Below the pieces are notes generated by a model. The model was not told the origin of the DNA. It worked only from the letters and a program-made list of their open reading frames with translations, and searched no databases. The position numbers and the translations under genes are program-made. A DNA stretch of 64,000 bases from Peromyscus leucopus (Eukaryota > Chordata > Mammalia > Rodentia > Cricetidae), in NCBI RefSeq assembly GCF_004664715.2, contig NC_051063.1, positions 69,426,518 through 69,490,517 on the forward strand. Reading direction: 5' to 3'. Within the stretch, counting starts at the first letter, position 1. Every line of letters begins with the position of its first letter. Of this stretch, positions 1 through 11,800 are shown piece after piece.

Positions 1-700
1 TTGTCATTTCTAAGTAACATTCTCCAATCTAGATTTCACCGGAAGCTGTTATCAAGGGCCAGGTGACTCTGGTGTGGGCTTCGGTGGATGGGCGCTCTCC
101 TTACACAGGCTACACTGTGGAGGACTTCTCTAGGAGGGCTTGAGGCAGTCGCTCCTTGTGCATCTGGAAGGAAGGGTCCTGAGACGTGTAACGGAGTGCT
201 TCAAGGACCAGAGTGTTGTGTGTGTCCGCTGAGTTGCACACAGGTGTCAGTGGCTAGCACAGAACACTGCTACTGTCATTTGAAGGCTGCTGCCTCTTCC
301 GCCCGCCTAGTCCTCTCCTTTGTTGCTTCTGTCTACTCAGAAACGTCTCTGCATCGGCTCATCATGCTAGGTGCAGCCTTGGCTTATTAGTGGCTGTCCG
401 TGGGCAGATAAAGGTTGCTGGCAGTGAGAAGGAGGGAGACAGAGAAAGAGGTGCAAGAAAGAGACAGAGGGACAGCATTTTGCTACACACTCTTAGATCT
501 GTGTCGACTCAGCCATAAGCCAAAACTCACCTAATTAACACATTTCCACGGAGAGAAGGGGAGACTCCGAGGACGCGCAATTAACCACCCCTGCTGCGGC
601 CTGAGTGCCCCTGCCACCCTTCTACCCTTTACGCACTGAAACAGAGTTACCAAGGCAATGGCAGCTGAGTGGGTGTGGGCGCTGGGAAGCGACCAGATCC
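1..700. other. Intronic sequence, no gene seen
   Basis: Dock1 intron downstream of exon 4331-4227. I see no exon with family residues, no splice-bounded ORF and no recognised repeat. The purine-rich stretch near 420-475 (GAGA-type) is low complexity. Confidence 0.5.
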
Positions 701-701
701 A

Positions 702-880
702 CAAAGGTCTCAGAAGGTTTTTCCTCCTACCCTAGAGGGCCTCCTCAGACACGGAATCTATTGGTCCCTTGAGCCTAGACTTTCCAGCCTCCAGATCTGT
801 GAGCAATAAATTTTTGTTGTTTATAAATTACCCAGTCTAGGGTGTTTTGTTACAGCAGTCCAAACAGATCTGAACAATCC
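702..880 (+). repeat. MaLR-type LTR 3' fragment
   Basis: Contains the characteristic end of old mammalian MaLR LTRs: CTTTCCAGCCTCCAGA, GTGAGCAATAAATTT with an AATAAA at 805-810, then TTGTTTATAAATTACCCAG and a GTTACAGCAG tail. This is a degenerate fossil LTR; the AATAAA belongs to it and is on the strand opposite to Dock1. Confidence 0.6.
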
Positions 881-2308
881 CCCTTTCAAATCTCAATTTA
901 TTCTGCAGTTTAACAAATTACTAAGAAAGTAACAGTTTAAGGTTTGGATATTCCCCTCCTCCCCGCTTTGCACTTAGCTATGGCTTGAAGTATCACTATG
1001 GAAGAAAAAAAAAAAAAGTCCTATTTTTTTTCTGGAAGAAAAATGTCAAGCAGAAAGCAAAGTAATATGTAGTCTTAATTAGAAATATAAATACAGAGTC
1101 TGGGCCTCCTGTGAGGCTCTAGGAAGCCAGACATCTCAGGAAGGCAGAGATTTACTAGAGAGCAGACCACTCAGAAAGTAGCATGCATTTATTAAGCTTT
1201 ACCCTCAAAGAAGGCACAATAATAAAAATACATAAAGGCTTTAATAGAAAAACACTAGAGTTATAGACGAAAACACTAATAGTATTTTCCAGAAACGTCC
1301 ACTACTTTGCATTCTGCAGTAGTCCTTCCAAACACGAAAACGAGGGGGAAATGTACGTACAGTCAACGATATTTATTCCTTGTGAGAATTATAAATATTA
1401 ATAAGAATGCAAAAAAGCAATGAGCTCGATTTATGGAGAGAAACAGTGCCAAGGGGCCAGCGAGATAGCTCAGCGGCTGCTCTCTCGGCAGCGGGAAGTT
1501 GCTAAACATTCCGCCCACTTTTTGGTAACTGGTAATGTCATTGTCAGACTGACCCCTGCCAGGCGATCTGTGAAGCGTAATGAATATATTGCTGCAGCCC
1601 GACAGAGTTATTCAGGTGTGTCGGGAAAGCCAGCTCAATATTAATCAAGCACGTTAAACTCTTTATTCTTACTTCACATTTTGTCCTTTGATGGTGGAAG
1701 TGACCCAGGACGGTCCCTGGAGTCTGCAGGAGCCAGTGCTTGAGACTGTATTGCAGCAAGCCTCCCTGGGGGCATTTCATCACACGCTCAGGCAGGCTGC
1801 TGCCTCGCAGCTGGAGTTAGATAACTACATCCATGGTTGGTATCACAGGGGGATTCTGTGCCTGGGGCCCACACTCTAATACCCATGAGCAGGAGTGTGC
1901 CCGGCCCAAGGTTGGCCTCTCTCTTCCCTGGGCCACATACATGTTGGGGCACACAGAAAGACACTAAAGTTTTTGTAAAATTGGGCAACTTTTAATACAT
2001 GCCTTTTTTGGTGTATGTATTTTGTATGTGCATGTGTGTATGTGTATGTGTGGGGTACCCATGCGTGTACTGGCATGTAGAAGTCATATATCAACCTTGG
2101 CTGTCCTTTTTCAGGTTGTGTATCTGAGGTAGGATCTTTTCCTGATGCATATAACAGTCATAGAAACATGTCACGAGACAGGGAAATCAAGACCAAGAAT
2201 GTCTTCTTCAGAACTGTAAGCAAATTTGACTCATTGGTCGGCCAACATTTATTTACAGATTCCATCCTCACCTGGATATTGGGAAATGCTTGCCTAAAAG
2301 TGCACCAT
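881..2308. other. Intronic sequence, mostly unannotated
   Basis: AT-rich intron with short A and T runs near 1003-1030. A tRNA-like SINE head of about 40 nt (GGGGCCAGCGAGATAGCTC) lies at 1453-1490. A GT-rich stretch at 2012-2065 may be a decayed SINE tail. No coding evidence. Confidence 0.45.
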
Positions 2309-2791
2309 GTTATTTGTTGTAGAGTATTATTTTAAGGTGTGTTACTTTTGTTTATGTTGCATTTGTTTAACTCTGTGAAGCTGTCTAAAACACCTGATGG
2401 CCTAATAAAGAGCTGAATGGCCAATATCAAGACAGGAGAAAGGAATAGGCAGGACTGGCAGTCAGAGAGAAGATATAGAGGGAGAAACCTAAGAGGGGGA
2501 ACAAGAAGTAGGCAGAGAAGGAGGAGGACACCAGGGGCCAGCCCCCCAGATTCACAGCAAGTCACAGAGTAAGAGTAAGATTTACAGAAGTAAGAGACAC
2601 AGTGGCAAAAGGTAGATGAGATAATTTAAGTTAAGGAAAGCTGGCAAGCAACAAGCCAAGCTAAGGCAAGCCATTCATAAGTAAGAATAAGCCTCTGTGT
2701 GTAGTTTATTTGGGAGCTGGGTGGCGGGTCCCCCAAAAGAGCAGAAATAACAACAACAGCTATTGCTCTGGTTATGTGCAACAACACTCTG
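2309..2791 (+). mobile_element. Solo LTR of a cricetid endogenous retrovirus family
   Basis: Begins TGTTATTTGTTGTAGAGTAT and includes TTGTTTAACTCTGTGAAGC, AATAAAGAGCTGAATGGCC, GGAGGACACCAGGGGCCAGC and CATTCATAAGTAAGAATAAG, ending near an AACAACAACA stretch. I recognise this as a dispersed LTR common in cricetid rodents but cannot give a certain family name. No internal retroviral genes flank it, so it is a solo LTR. A related copy in opposite orientation lies at 34250-34657. Confidence 0.6.
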
Positions 2792-2899
2792 CTTTTCCAG
2801 GGAAGAGGCGGATTCAGTTTCAAACATTGTGGTTGTGAAAACTCACTTCCAATTTCTCATAAAATTAAAATTTTGTATGTTCACAGCATCATTATTCTC

Positions 2900-3205
2900 A
2901 TTTAGTTAAAAGGTGGAAATAACTCAAATGTCCATCAATGGGTGAATGGATAAAGTATGGTATGTCCATACAATAGAACCCTACTTTGAAAAGGACTTAA
3001 GTTATGATGCATGCTACAACATGGATAAACCTTGATGCTATCATGCACAGTGCAAGTAAGACACAAAAGGCCAAACACAGTATGACCCAAGTTATAACTA
3101 GGGTGGTTGACTCCCAGGGACAGACAGAACAATGCTAGGTCCTTAAGCTGGGAGTAAAGAAATGGGGTACTATTGCTAAGAGGTATGGAGTTTTAGTTAT
3201 TTTTT
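2900..3205 (+). mobile_element. L1-type 3' UTR fragment
   Basis: Contains the recognisable order AACTCAAATGTCCATCAATG, GGTGAATGGATAAA, ATGCTACAACATGGATAAAC, then TATGACCCAAGTTATAACTA and a T-rich end. This matches old mammalian L1/HAL1 3' ends. It is degenerate and non-coding. Confidence 0.6.
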
Positions 3206-3210
3206 TAAAA

Positions 3211-3360
3211 GATACATACATACATACATATAGATATATACACATAATATATGTATACATACGCACATGCATGTATATATACACACATATATACATACAC
3301 ACACCATATATATATATACATATATATACATACATACATACATACATGTGTGTATGTGTG
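3211..3360. repeat. (TACA/TATA)n complex microsatellite
   Basis: Almost uninterrupted alternating TACATACA, ATATAT and CACACATA units, passing into (GT)n. It carries several long but meaningless ORFs (YIYMYVCIY-type peptides). Confidence 0.85.
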
Positions 3361-3515
3361 TGTGTATGATTGTGCCTGTGGAGGCCAGAGGAAGATAGCT
3401 GAACCCCTGGAGCTGGAGTTACAGGTGGTTTGAGCCACCTCAGCTGGGTGTGGGAACCAAACTCAGGTCTCCTGGAAGATCAGCAAGCACTCATAACTGC
3501 TATCTCTCTGGGCCC
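3345..3515 (-). mobile_element. B3/B2-like SINE, antisense
   Basis: Read on the plus strand it runs GTGGAGGCCAGAGGAAG, CTGGAGCTGGAGTTACAGG, GTGGGAACCAAACTCAGG and GCAAGCACTCATAACTGC to a CTCTCTGGGCCC end, the reverse of a tRNA-derived rodent B3/B2 SINE. Confidence 0.7.
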
Positions 3516-3566
3516 AAGTTCTAGTTTCATAAGTTGAGGCAATTCTGGAACTAGATGGTGGTGATG

Positions 3567-3570
<4 letters not shown>

Positions 3571-3608
<38 letters not shown>
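3571..3608. repeat. (GT)19 microsatellite
   Basis: Thirty-eight bases of uninterrupted GT. On the Dock1 sense strand it is (AC)n, within the terminal intron of the window. Confidence 0.95.
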
Positions 3609-3610
<2 letters not shown>

Positions 3611-3662
3611 ATGCCACTGAAAAATACACAACTAAAAATGCCCCAAACGGTAAATTATATTA

Positions 3663-3980
3663 TGTGTATGTTTATGTGTATGCATGTTTGTGTGTAAATG
3701 TGTGTGCATAGAGCGTATTTGGAGGTGAGAGGAGCCTTGGGTGTTGGTTAATGTCCTGGACCTTGTTTGAGGTGGGGTCCCTTTGTTGTTTACTGCTGTA
3801 TATACCAGATTCGCTAGCCCATGAGCTTCCAGAGTCTCCTGTCTCCATATCCTATCTTTTGGGAGGAGTGCTGGCATTGTAGATGAGTGCCATTGAGTTT
3901 GACTTTATGTAGGTTCTGGAGATCTTAGGTCCTCAGACTTGTGGCAAGTGCTTTGCCCACGGAGCCATCTCCCCAGCTTG
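3663..3980 (-). mobile_element. B4-like SINE, antisense
   Basis: GT-rich tail, then GAGGTGAGAGGAGC, a degenerate middle, and a tRNA-like end with GGCAAGTGCTTTGCCCAC and GGAGCCATCTCCCCAGC. The order matches the reverse complement of rodent B4 (tRNA-derived head fused to B1). Confidence 0.55.
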
Positions 3981-4226
3981 CTATGTATACATTGACACAA
4001 TTAAACACAAATATAAATCTCTGAGGAGAGTTCTTTCAGAAAAAAAAAATCACACAAAAAGTGCATATGTAACCAGAATCCTCATATAATTAAAGCAAAT
4101 ATTCTTGGTCCTTCTCTCTGGCACCCTAGAGTCAGCATAGGACTTTGCTGGGCCAAACACCAGGACTGGAAGGGGTCTCTCTGCTGAGTGAGTGACTTCG
4201 CTCACAGCAAGAAGACTCAAACTTAC

Positions 4227-4331
4227 CCGAAGGAACGAAGGGAATCCTTGCCCATAGTAACCAACAGCAAAATAGTCTGGCTTGGGTCTTATCACCTTGA
4301 CGATGTTCTCATAAAATTGTGCCTGCTTTTT
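4227..4331 (-). CDS. Dock1: Dock1 coding exon (105 nt), DHR-2, phase 0 to 0
   Basis: Most 3' Dock1 exon in the window. The acceptor is TTTCCCTCCAG (ending at 4332) and the donor is GTAAGT at 4226-4221. It has 35 codons from [10 protein letters not shown] to GQGFPSFLR and contains the highly conserved [12 protein letters not shown] block shared by DOCK-A family DHR-2 domains. The residues [10 protein letters not shown] are the main reason for choosing DOCK1; the remembered DOCK5 equivalent differs here (KAMRPQPEY). Confidence 0.94.
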
Positions 4332-5830
4332 CTGGAGGGAAAAATGAAAACTCATTTCAGGGCTGAGCAGAGAATTGGAGCATCTACCCTTCTGGATTCT
4401 TCCTGGGGTCCTGAGGCCTGCCCCTGGAAGAATCTGGTAGTTTTGACATTTTTCATACTGTCCAGCAAGGTATCATAAATGAGCCACATTTGGTCACTAG
4501 TTGTGATTTGGGGGTATTTTCAGTAATCCAAGGGGATGATTTTCCTTCACTCTTAGTGTTTTTGCTGTTTTTTTTTTTTGTTTTTTGGTTTTTTTTTTTG
4601 TTTGTTTTTTTTTTAAGGATACAGATCAGATACTGGGAGAATTTGAAGAACAGAATTACTCTGCTTTAAATTACATACAAATATTCCATCATAAACATGG
4701 TCTGCTGTGCACAAAAAAGCATGGCTGAGAAGGCAGCGACTGATAACTTAGAGGATGCCCTGGCATGACAAGGCTCTGGCCACCACCTGTCCACCTCCTC
4801 TCACGGAAAAGGTGAGGGCTTTACACTAGTTGAAACTCTCAGAGACTCTGGGCTGTCAAGACCCCTGTACTTAGAATGTCAGAGTCTGTAATGCGTCACT
4901 AATGGAAGTTTTAACGTCTTGGCCTATTTGAGAATAAAAAGTGAATGCTCATGGGCTGGAATCAACCAGCAGATAAAGGACAACCATTTCCCAAGATGAC
5001 AAAGAGGGAGCTAGGCAAAGCCAGGAGAACATCTGAGGTGGATCCCGATGTGAATGCTGAAATGAGAAAATCTAGGAAAAACCAAACCAATCCAAAAGCG
5101 AAGGCTTACCAGCAATTCACTCAGCTGTTCATAATCAAACATCTCCGTTTCGTACTGTTCTGCAAGTTCCTTGCCCAGGGCAATGGCCTCCTCCCACATC
5201 TGTGAGGGACATAGATAAAACAGAGAGATCCAAGAATGAATCATGCATCCAGCCAAACAGTAGCATCACTATTCACAATGAGACACCTAGAGATCTGCTG
5301 GATTAACAGGCACACTGCAGGGTGGGATGGGGTGGGGTGATCAGGCAGTAAGTATACAAGTGTTTTCTAGAGGTTCCGGCCTGTGGCTCAGGCCCTGCAG
5401 TCTTGACTAAACCGCTCAACCCCAGGCTCATCCATCACACCAGCTCTTCCCACGGCATGGTGGAACTGGCCCCTCATCACCTGTCCTCACTCTGCAGCAG
5501 CCAGTACTGGCCGCCAAGGACCATCTGTCAGGACAGCCTTGGAGCCAGGGAAAAGACACCACAGGGTGAAGACACATTGCTAGGAACATCTACTACGTGG
5601 CCACTTCCCAAATGTCCCCATTGCATAGCTGTCATGTTCCAGAATGCACACTGCCAGAAACGTCCATTCAAAGCTCCAGAATGCTTGCTTTTTGCAGATG
5701 ACCTCCTCCTTCTCAGATTTTTCAAATCCTGCCAGTATCTGAAAAGGGACCTTCCCTATGGCAAATAGTTTAAAGGTGCTTTTTCAAGTAACTTACTTTA
5801 AAAACATGGATAAACTTTTACTTATTTTAT

Positions 5831-5890
<60 letters not shown>

Positions 5891-8800
5891 CAGTGCCCTC
5901 TGAGGTGAGAGGTGATGAAACCCACTAAAGCTGGAGATATAAGTTGTTGTGAGGGGTACCCAGTGTTGGTGCTGGGAACTGAACTTGGGACTCCGCAAGA
6001 ACAGGACACACTCTTAACAGATGTGCCATCTCCTCAGCCCCTTATCATCATCATCATGATCGCCGTTAGCATTTATTTTTTTAAAGTGTGGATAAACTTT
6101 TGACATGCAGGACTTTGATGCTAGGCCTGGATTTCCCTCGGGAAAGGTAAACTAGGAGGATTGAGAAGCATGGGTGGATTTGGATGTTGAAGTTCCCCTA
6201 AGACGCCTCCCAATTGCTGCCGACTCTTTTCCTTTGGACTTCGGTGACCCAGAACTTTCTCTAGTGTATTAAAACTGGAACATGCTTGTCTTCCCTACCC
6301 AGACTGTATTCCCCCAAGGGCAAGGGCTGGGTGTCACTCATATGAAATTTGAGGGCATTTACCACCTGCTCCTCAAGGCTCAGTGCACAGAACTGAAGGT
6401 TGATAGGAAACGACAAAGCTCAGGCAGTTCTCAACAAACTGTAATCCTAGCCTCAAATGTCTACATTTCCACAGTGCTGCTGTTCCCAGGGGATCACACC
6501 TCATGGGAGCTACACATTCCTGCCCACTAATAGCTAGAAAAAGACCAAGACCTACTGGGGACAGCCCCTCCTTGACAAGGGGCATAGATCTTAACCTGTG
6601 GGTCCAGACCCCTTTGGGGTATGTGTGTGTCACATATCAGATATCCTGCATATCAGATATTTACATTATAATTCATAACAGTATCATAATTACAGTTATG
6701 AAGTAGCAACACAGCAATGTTATGGTTGGGGGTCACCACAACCTGAGGAACTGTATTAAAGGGTCGCAGCATCAGGAAGGTTGAGAGCCGCTGGCCTAGA
6801 TGATCTGGTGGGAGTGGCAGAAAAGCGGAGTCTTTTAGCAGCTTCTAGCTTACACAATATCCCACCACTGTGCTCCCTGGTTCAAGCTCTCCAACCACCT
6901 GGTAGGAGAATGTCATTTCCAGGCTGCAGACAGGGAAGCTGGGAGTCAGAGAGGGAAGGAGCTTGCTCAAGGTCACACAGCAGATGCACAGGAGACTTGC
7001 ATTCTTACTCTTGCAGGTCACATGCCAGCACTTCCCCGGCCGTCACTCGGCACACTCCTGTCACAGAGTGCAGTATCCTGCCTGCTAGAATGGGCCCACC
7101 ACAGGTTTGGGGTGTTAGCGACTCACTCAACTAACTGCAGGGCACTCCTATCCTTACATCCGCCAGAGATACTCTTTTCATACCACTACTTTATAAACTA
7201 TTCCCCTTGGCCTCATTGTGCGTATTGAGAGAGAGTCTCATGGAGTCCCAGGCCAGCTTCCAATTCACCATACAGATGAGGGTGACGTTGAACTGATTCT
7301 TCTGCCTCTACCTCTCAAGTGCTGGGATGATAGGAGTATTATGCATTTATGTCCAAAACCACTTGGTATTCTTGAGGAAGGAAAAAAAATGGAGTTCCGA
7401 ATTAATGGTTGTATTTTGAATAGTTTGAAAAGCAAAGTTAAAGTAAGTTGCTTGTGGGCTTCAGACACAGGACGACCTGTCTGAAGAGGAGTCTAGGAGA
7501 CAGGAACGCCGTGTTAGGGGTCCACACTTCGCCCCTGTTCCCTTTGGGCTGATGTTATCTCATATTCTCTGTGTACTCACACTTGCCTCTCTAGACTTCT
7601 AAAGTCCTCTTCTGAAGCCTGAGCTCTCCTTCCCTGAAGAACACTCTCCCCTGTAATGTTTCTTTTAGGCACCAGTGACCCATGTCTCCCTTAGTATATT
7701 TGCACTTCAAAGATAACATTCCCTTTCCTTGTAGGTCTCCTTTAGCAGTTTGTTCTTTAGTTTCTGCAAGCTAATATACCTTCTCTTAGCTGCTCAGAGT
7801 TTTCAGCCTTCTAATTCACTCCTGAGCAAAAGCTTAATCTGTCTTGATCCTAAATGACAGATGAAGTACTTTAGATACATAGCCAAGTAATTGTTTTTAA
7901 AAGAAATATAGGTCTCGAGTAAATATCTTATCCTGCTCACCCTGAGGTCTCCTGGTTGTGTTTTCTATCAGATTTTCTATAAATACGCACACCTCCTTCC
8001 ATGCCCCTCCGCTTGTGTTAAAGGATTCCACACTGGGCAGATTTTCATCTATCTTTAATTGGACCAGGGCTCTACCGGGAGCCTGGGCAGTTCATACTTC
8101 CAACACGAATGCCTCGGAAAATATTTCAGCGTCACAGAGGAAGCAGATTCAATACGATCTAGATTTAGATTGTCTCTGAGAAAGAATCACTTTGACCTTT
8201 GGTGACTGAACCCGGGATCAGCTCCATTCTTACAAGAACTACAGGCTTAGCAGGCTTGAACAGCTCCAAATGAAAATGCCCGGATTTGCAGACAACTTTA
8301 TTTTCTGATCTGAGGTCTTTAATCCAGTTTCCGGCATCTGGGGAATTGTTGGCTAGCATCCGGAGGGGCACTTTGGCCTCTGTGCTCTTCCCTGCAGGAA
8401 AGGTTCTCCCTTCTTCCTGAACCTTGGTCTCAGGATCTCCCATTGTTTTCGAGCCCTGCCTGCAGAAAACGCCCTTTTCTGATGAAACACCTTCCTCAGT
8501 GTCATGGCAGTGGTAGCAGAGGAGGCTGGGGAGCTGGTGCCATAAGGAAAGTGGGTGGCAGCCATAGAAGCAGGACGGCATGTGTTCAATTCCCAGGACC
8601 CTCACACAAAGTCAAGTATGGGACTTGGCAGACAGTTCAGCAGGTAAGAGCACTTGATGCGCAAGCAGGAGGAGCTGAGTTCAAATCCCCAGCATTCATA
8701 TAAAAAAGCCTGGCACGGTCTCACCGAACTGTAACTCCAGCTCTGTGAGGGAGTGGAGACTGGAGGATCAGTGGGATTTGCTGACTGCCCATCTAACTCT

Positions 8801-11800
8801 AGGTTACATGGGGGCTCTTGTCAGGTGGGAATAAGAGTAGGGGTTGGGGCGGGGAGCAACAGAGCAAAACACCTCTCCCCCAAAGTGGTGGTAGAGAAAA
8901 TATCAAATATTGATTTCTCACAGGCAGACATGAAGAGGATGACAAGGATGCAGACCCTCCAGGGAGGTGGAGCAGCAGCTGCAGATGATGAGACAGGTGT
9001 CACCAGAGACAGGTGTCACCTGTCCTTAACATGGCCAACTCACCAGGACTCCCACGGGCCACACTTACCAGCTGTGAACAGCTCACTAGCAAAGGTGTTT
9101 TATGTGAAGCTTGACTTTCGGCCATTTTTCTACTGCTCATCCGTTTTCCCTGGCAGTTATTGGGAAGAGTCACACTCAATTACCTCCTGAATTTCCAGAG
9201 TCCCACACAGCTTTCTGGTGTTTAATGGATGAGGATCAACGGTGTGGAAGAGGCCACAGCTTTGCTTGAGGTCCCTCTGCACCAGAGGGACCAAGTGGCC
9301 CAGGACCAGCAGGAGGCCCTCATGTTCAATGAGCATCTCTAGTCTCCAAATCTGAACCAGGGAATGTTTGCACATGTGAAGTAGATCTACCCATGTCCAC
9401 CTGTGTGACAGGCTCGAGGAAAGTTTTGTTATTTATCCACTCTTAGGGAAGTCTGATGCTAGCCATGAATCCCTTGAGTCTAACTGTGTCCATCAGGGTG
9501 CCGAGTGGCCTGTGGCACACAGTAGGCTTGTTAGTGGAAAAACTTCCTACACAGCATCGTTCTTGATCCTAATGCTTTAACAAAAAAGAATTCCTTTTAA
9601 TAGCATCAAATCACCAAGAACCTAAGAGACCTGAATATTCAACACAGGTTTGGTCTGATGAGCCAGAGTCTGGCTCACCCCGAGAGCTTGCAGAGCATGA
9701 ACATGAGCTTAGGGCAGGGTTCCACAAGGCTTACCCACAGCCTTCAAAAAGGGGACGTCACAGGATGTGAAAACGTTACCCTACTTAGAAACAAAGTCCA
9801 ACCAGCTCGCCAAAAATGGAAACACATCTCTGAACTTCTATTTACAGCTCACAAGATGATGCAGGCTGCATGTGCTTTGTTTCCCACAAACTCCCCACCC
9901 CAAGCTTGGCACAAGGTAAAGTGTGATCTTCATCAACGAGATCTTATTTTAAAGAAGAAATAGAACTCCAGTTGAAAACAGTTGTAGCTCCACATATCAT
10001 CTGGGCCACAAATTACGTATTGTCTTTGTTAATGGCCGACGGGGTCTGGGCTTCAGCCACTCAGAGTCACAGCCACCTGGGCGAGGAGCAGCGCCCATCC
10101 TCTAGATTCTCCCAATAGCATGGCTGCTATTTTCAACTCTCGTCCTCCACAGAGAAGCCTGGTAATTTTCAGTGAAGTACTCGGATTAAGGGCTTTATTG
10201 AAAATTACTAGGCCTCAGCCAAACACAATAAGACAGACAATTTGGAGCAGCTTCAGAAAAGAGCACTTGCCTCCCTGATAAAGCTGAACAGAGGGTTTTT
10301 GCAGGGAGAGGCCCAGGTGGGGGTAAAAATGGAGCAGGAAAGGAGTCTGCAGTAATTGTTGGGCCAAGGAAGGAAGAAATGTTGGAGAATGAAGACGAGA
10401 GTGAATGGAAATGACATTTTGTGGAGAGAAAGGGAAAGATTAAGACGCCAAGAGCTAGGCCAAAAGTCATTCAAAACACTAAAGAATGGAAGAAAAGCAA
10501 AAATAGAAAAGTCATTTTGTATGGGGGAAACACAGAAAGCTAACAGGTCATAATTTAGCAGCTGGAGCGCCCAATATAAAAGGGCAAAAATTCCTGTTGC
10601 CCTTGTTGGCATCATGGCACCAGGTAGAGAGAGAAGCTTTCCTAGAATTTGACCTCAGCCCACTCCGATGGCCAGGGTTTCCCTGCACACAGGATACAGC
10701 TGTGGACCCGAGAACAGGGCCTTCCTTCCGGTCCACCAGCAACACAGTTACAAGTCACACTGTCTGGGATGCTTTGAGCCCAACCTCCCCGGGGTTACCA
10801 CCCAAAGCCCCGACAGTGCATCAGCTCAAGGGTTTATGCCATGTTTATCTAGTAAGCATAGAGTGAAGGTCTCCTTAAGTGCAAGAAAAACCAGACAAAA
10901 GCTGACAAACTATGTCCATGGGGCTATGCTTGAACCATAGTTTGGTGAGACCGAGGTATCATTTAGCTTCAATCTTATCACTCTATTAAAAATAATTTTA
11001 AGATATTTTTATTATATTTTATCTATTTTATGTATACACACATATGCACACAAATGAATAAATGTAATAAAAATTTTAAATGCATTTCAAGTGCAAGATC
11101 AAACAAAGCTTGAGGTTTAAATGGTTATAAGCATGCATGCACACATGCTCAGACATGAGCAGGGCTGAGCCTGGGTCGTGAGTGCGGTTGGCAAATCTCA
11201 TCTGTGTCATGTCCTCCTGCATGCTTGTCTGCTGATCCACCCAATAAGCTGCTGCCATCACTCAGACTGAAGGTGGGTGCTTTTAGCAGACTAATAGGAC
11301 TCTATATAGAAATGGCCAGCCCTTCTCTTGTGAGGATCCACCTTTGTCCCATTAGCAACCTCTTCTTGAGTGCATAAGGGGCTGGGTGTAACGCTGGTGC
11401 AAAGGGTAGTGCAGTTGTTGGGGGGCTGATGGGGCAGGGCTGATCTGACAGGGTGTCAGGTGTGGGGAAGAAGAGTTATGCATTTGAGGCCTCCCCAAGA
11501 CTCAACGGTCGCCTGAAGAAGCAGCATGATCAAGCAATTGTATGAGGAACTTCATGGAATGCCTAAGTGATGGAGCCTCTTCAATCCCAAGGTATTTGCT
11601 GCTCCAGCAGTGGCCAGAGGGGACTCAGTTGCGAAAAAGTGACTGTGTTGACACTCCGGAGCCCTGGGGTGTCGGGCAGGGGATAATGAAAACTCCGCAC
11701 TTTCTGCCCAGTTTTGCAATAAATCTCAGCTGCTCTAAAAACACACTAGGGGCGGTGACATAGCTCTGTGGATGGAAGCCCTTGCTGTCAAATTAAGGAC

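Noticed and set aside
805..810. Polyadenylation signal of a gene
   Set aside because: AATAAA lies in an old MaLR LTR on the strand opposite to Dock1, far from any terminal exon.
4227..4331. Assignment to Dock5 or Dock2
   Set aside because: The residues [18 protein letters not shown] and the other exons fit remembered DOCK1. The remembered DOCK5 and DOCK2 equivalents differ at several of these positions.
5110..5199. Internal translation start at the ATG opening this exon
   Set aside because: The ATG directly follows a splice acceptor and is in frame with upstream Dock1 exons, so it is an internal methionine.
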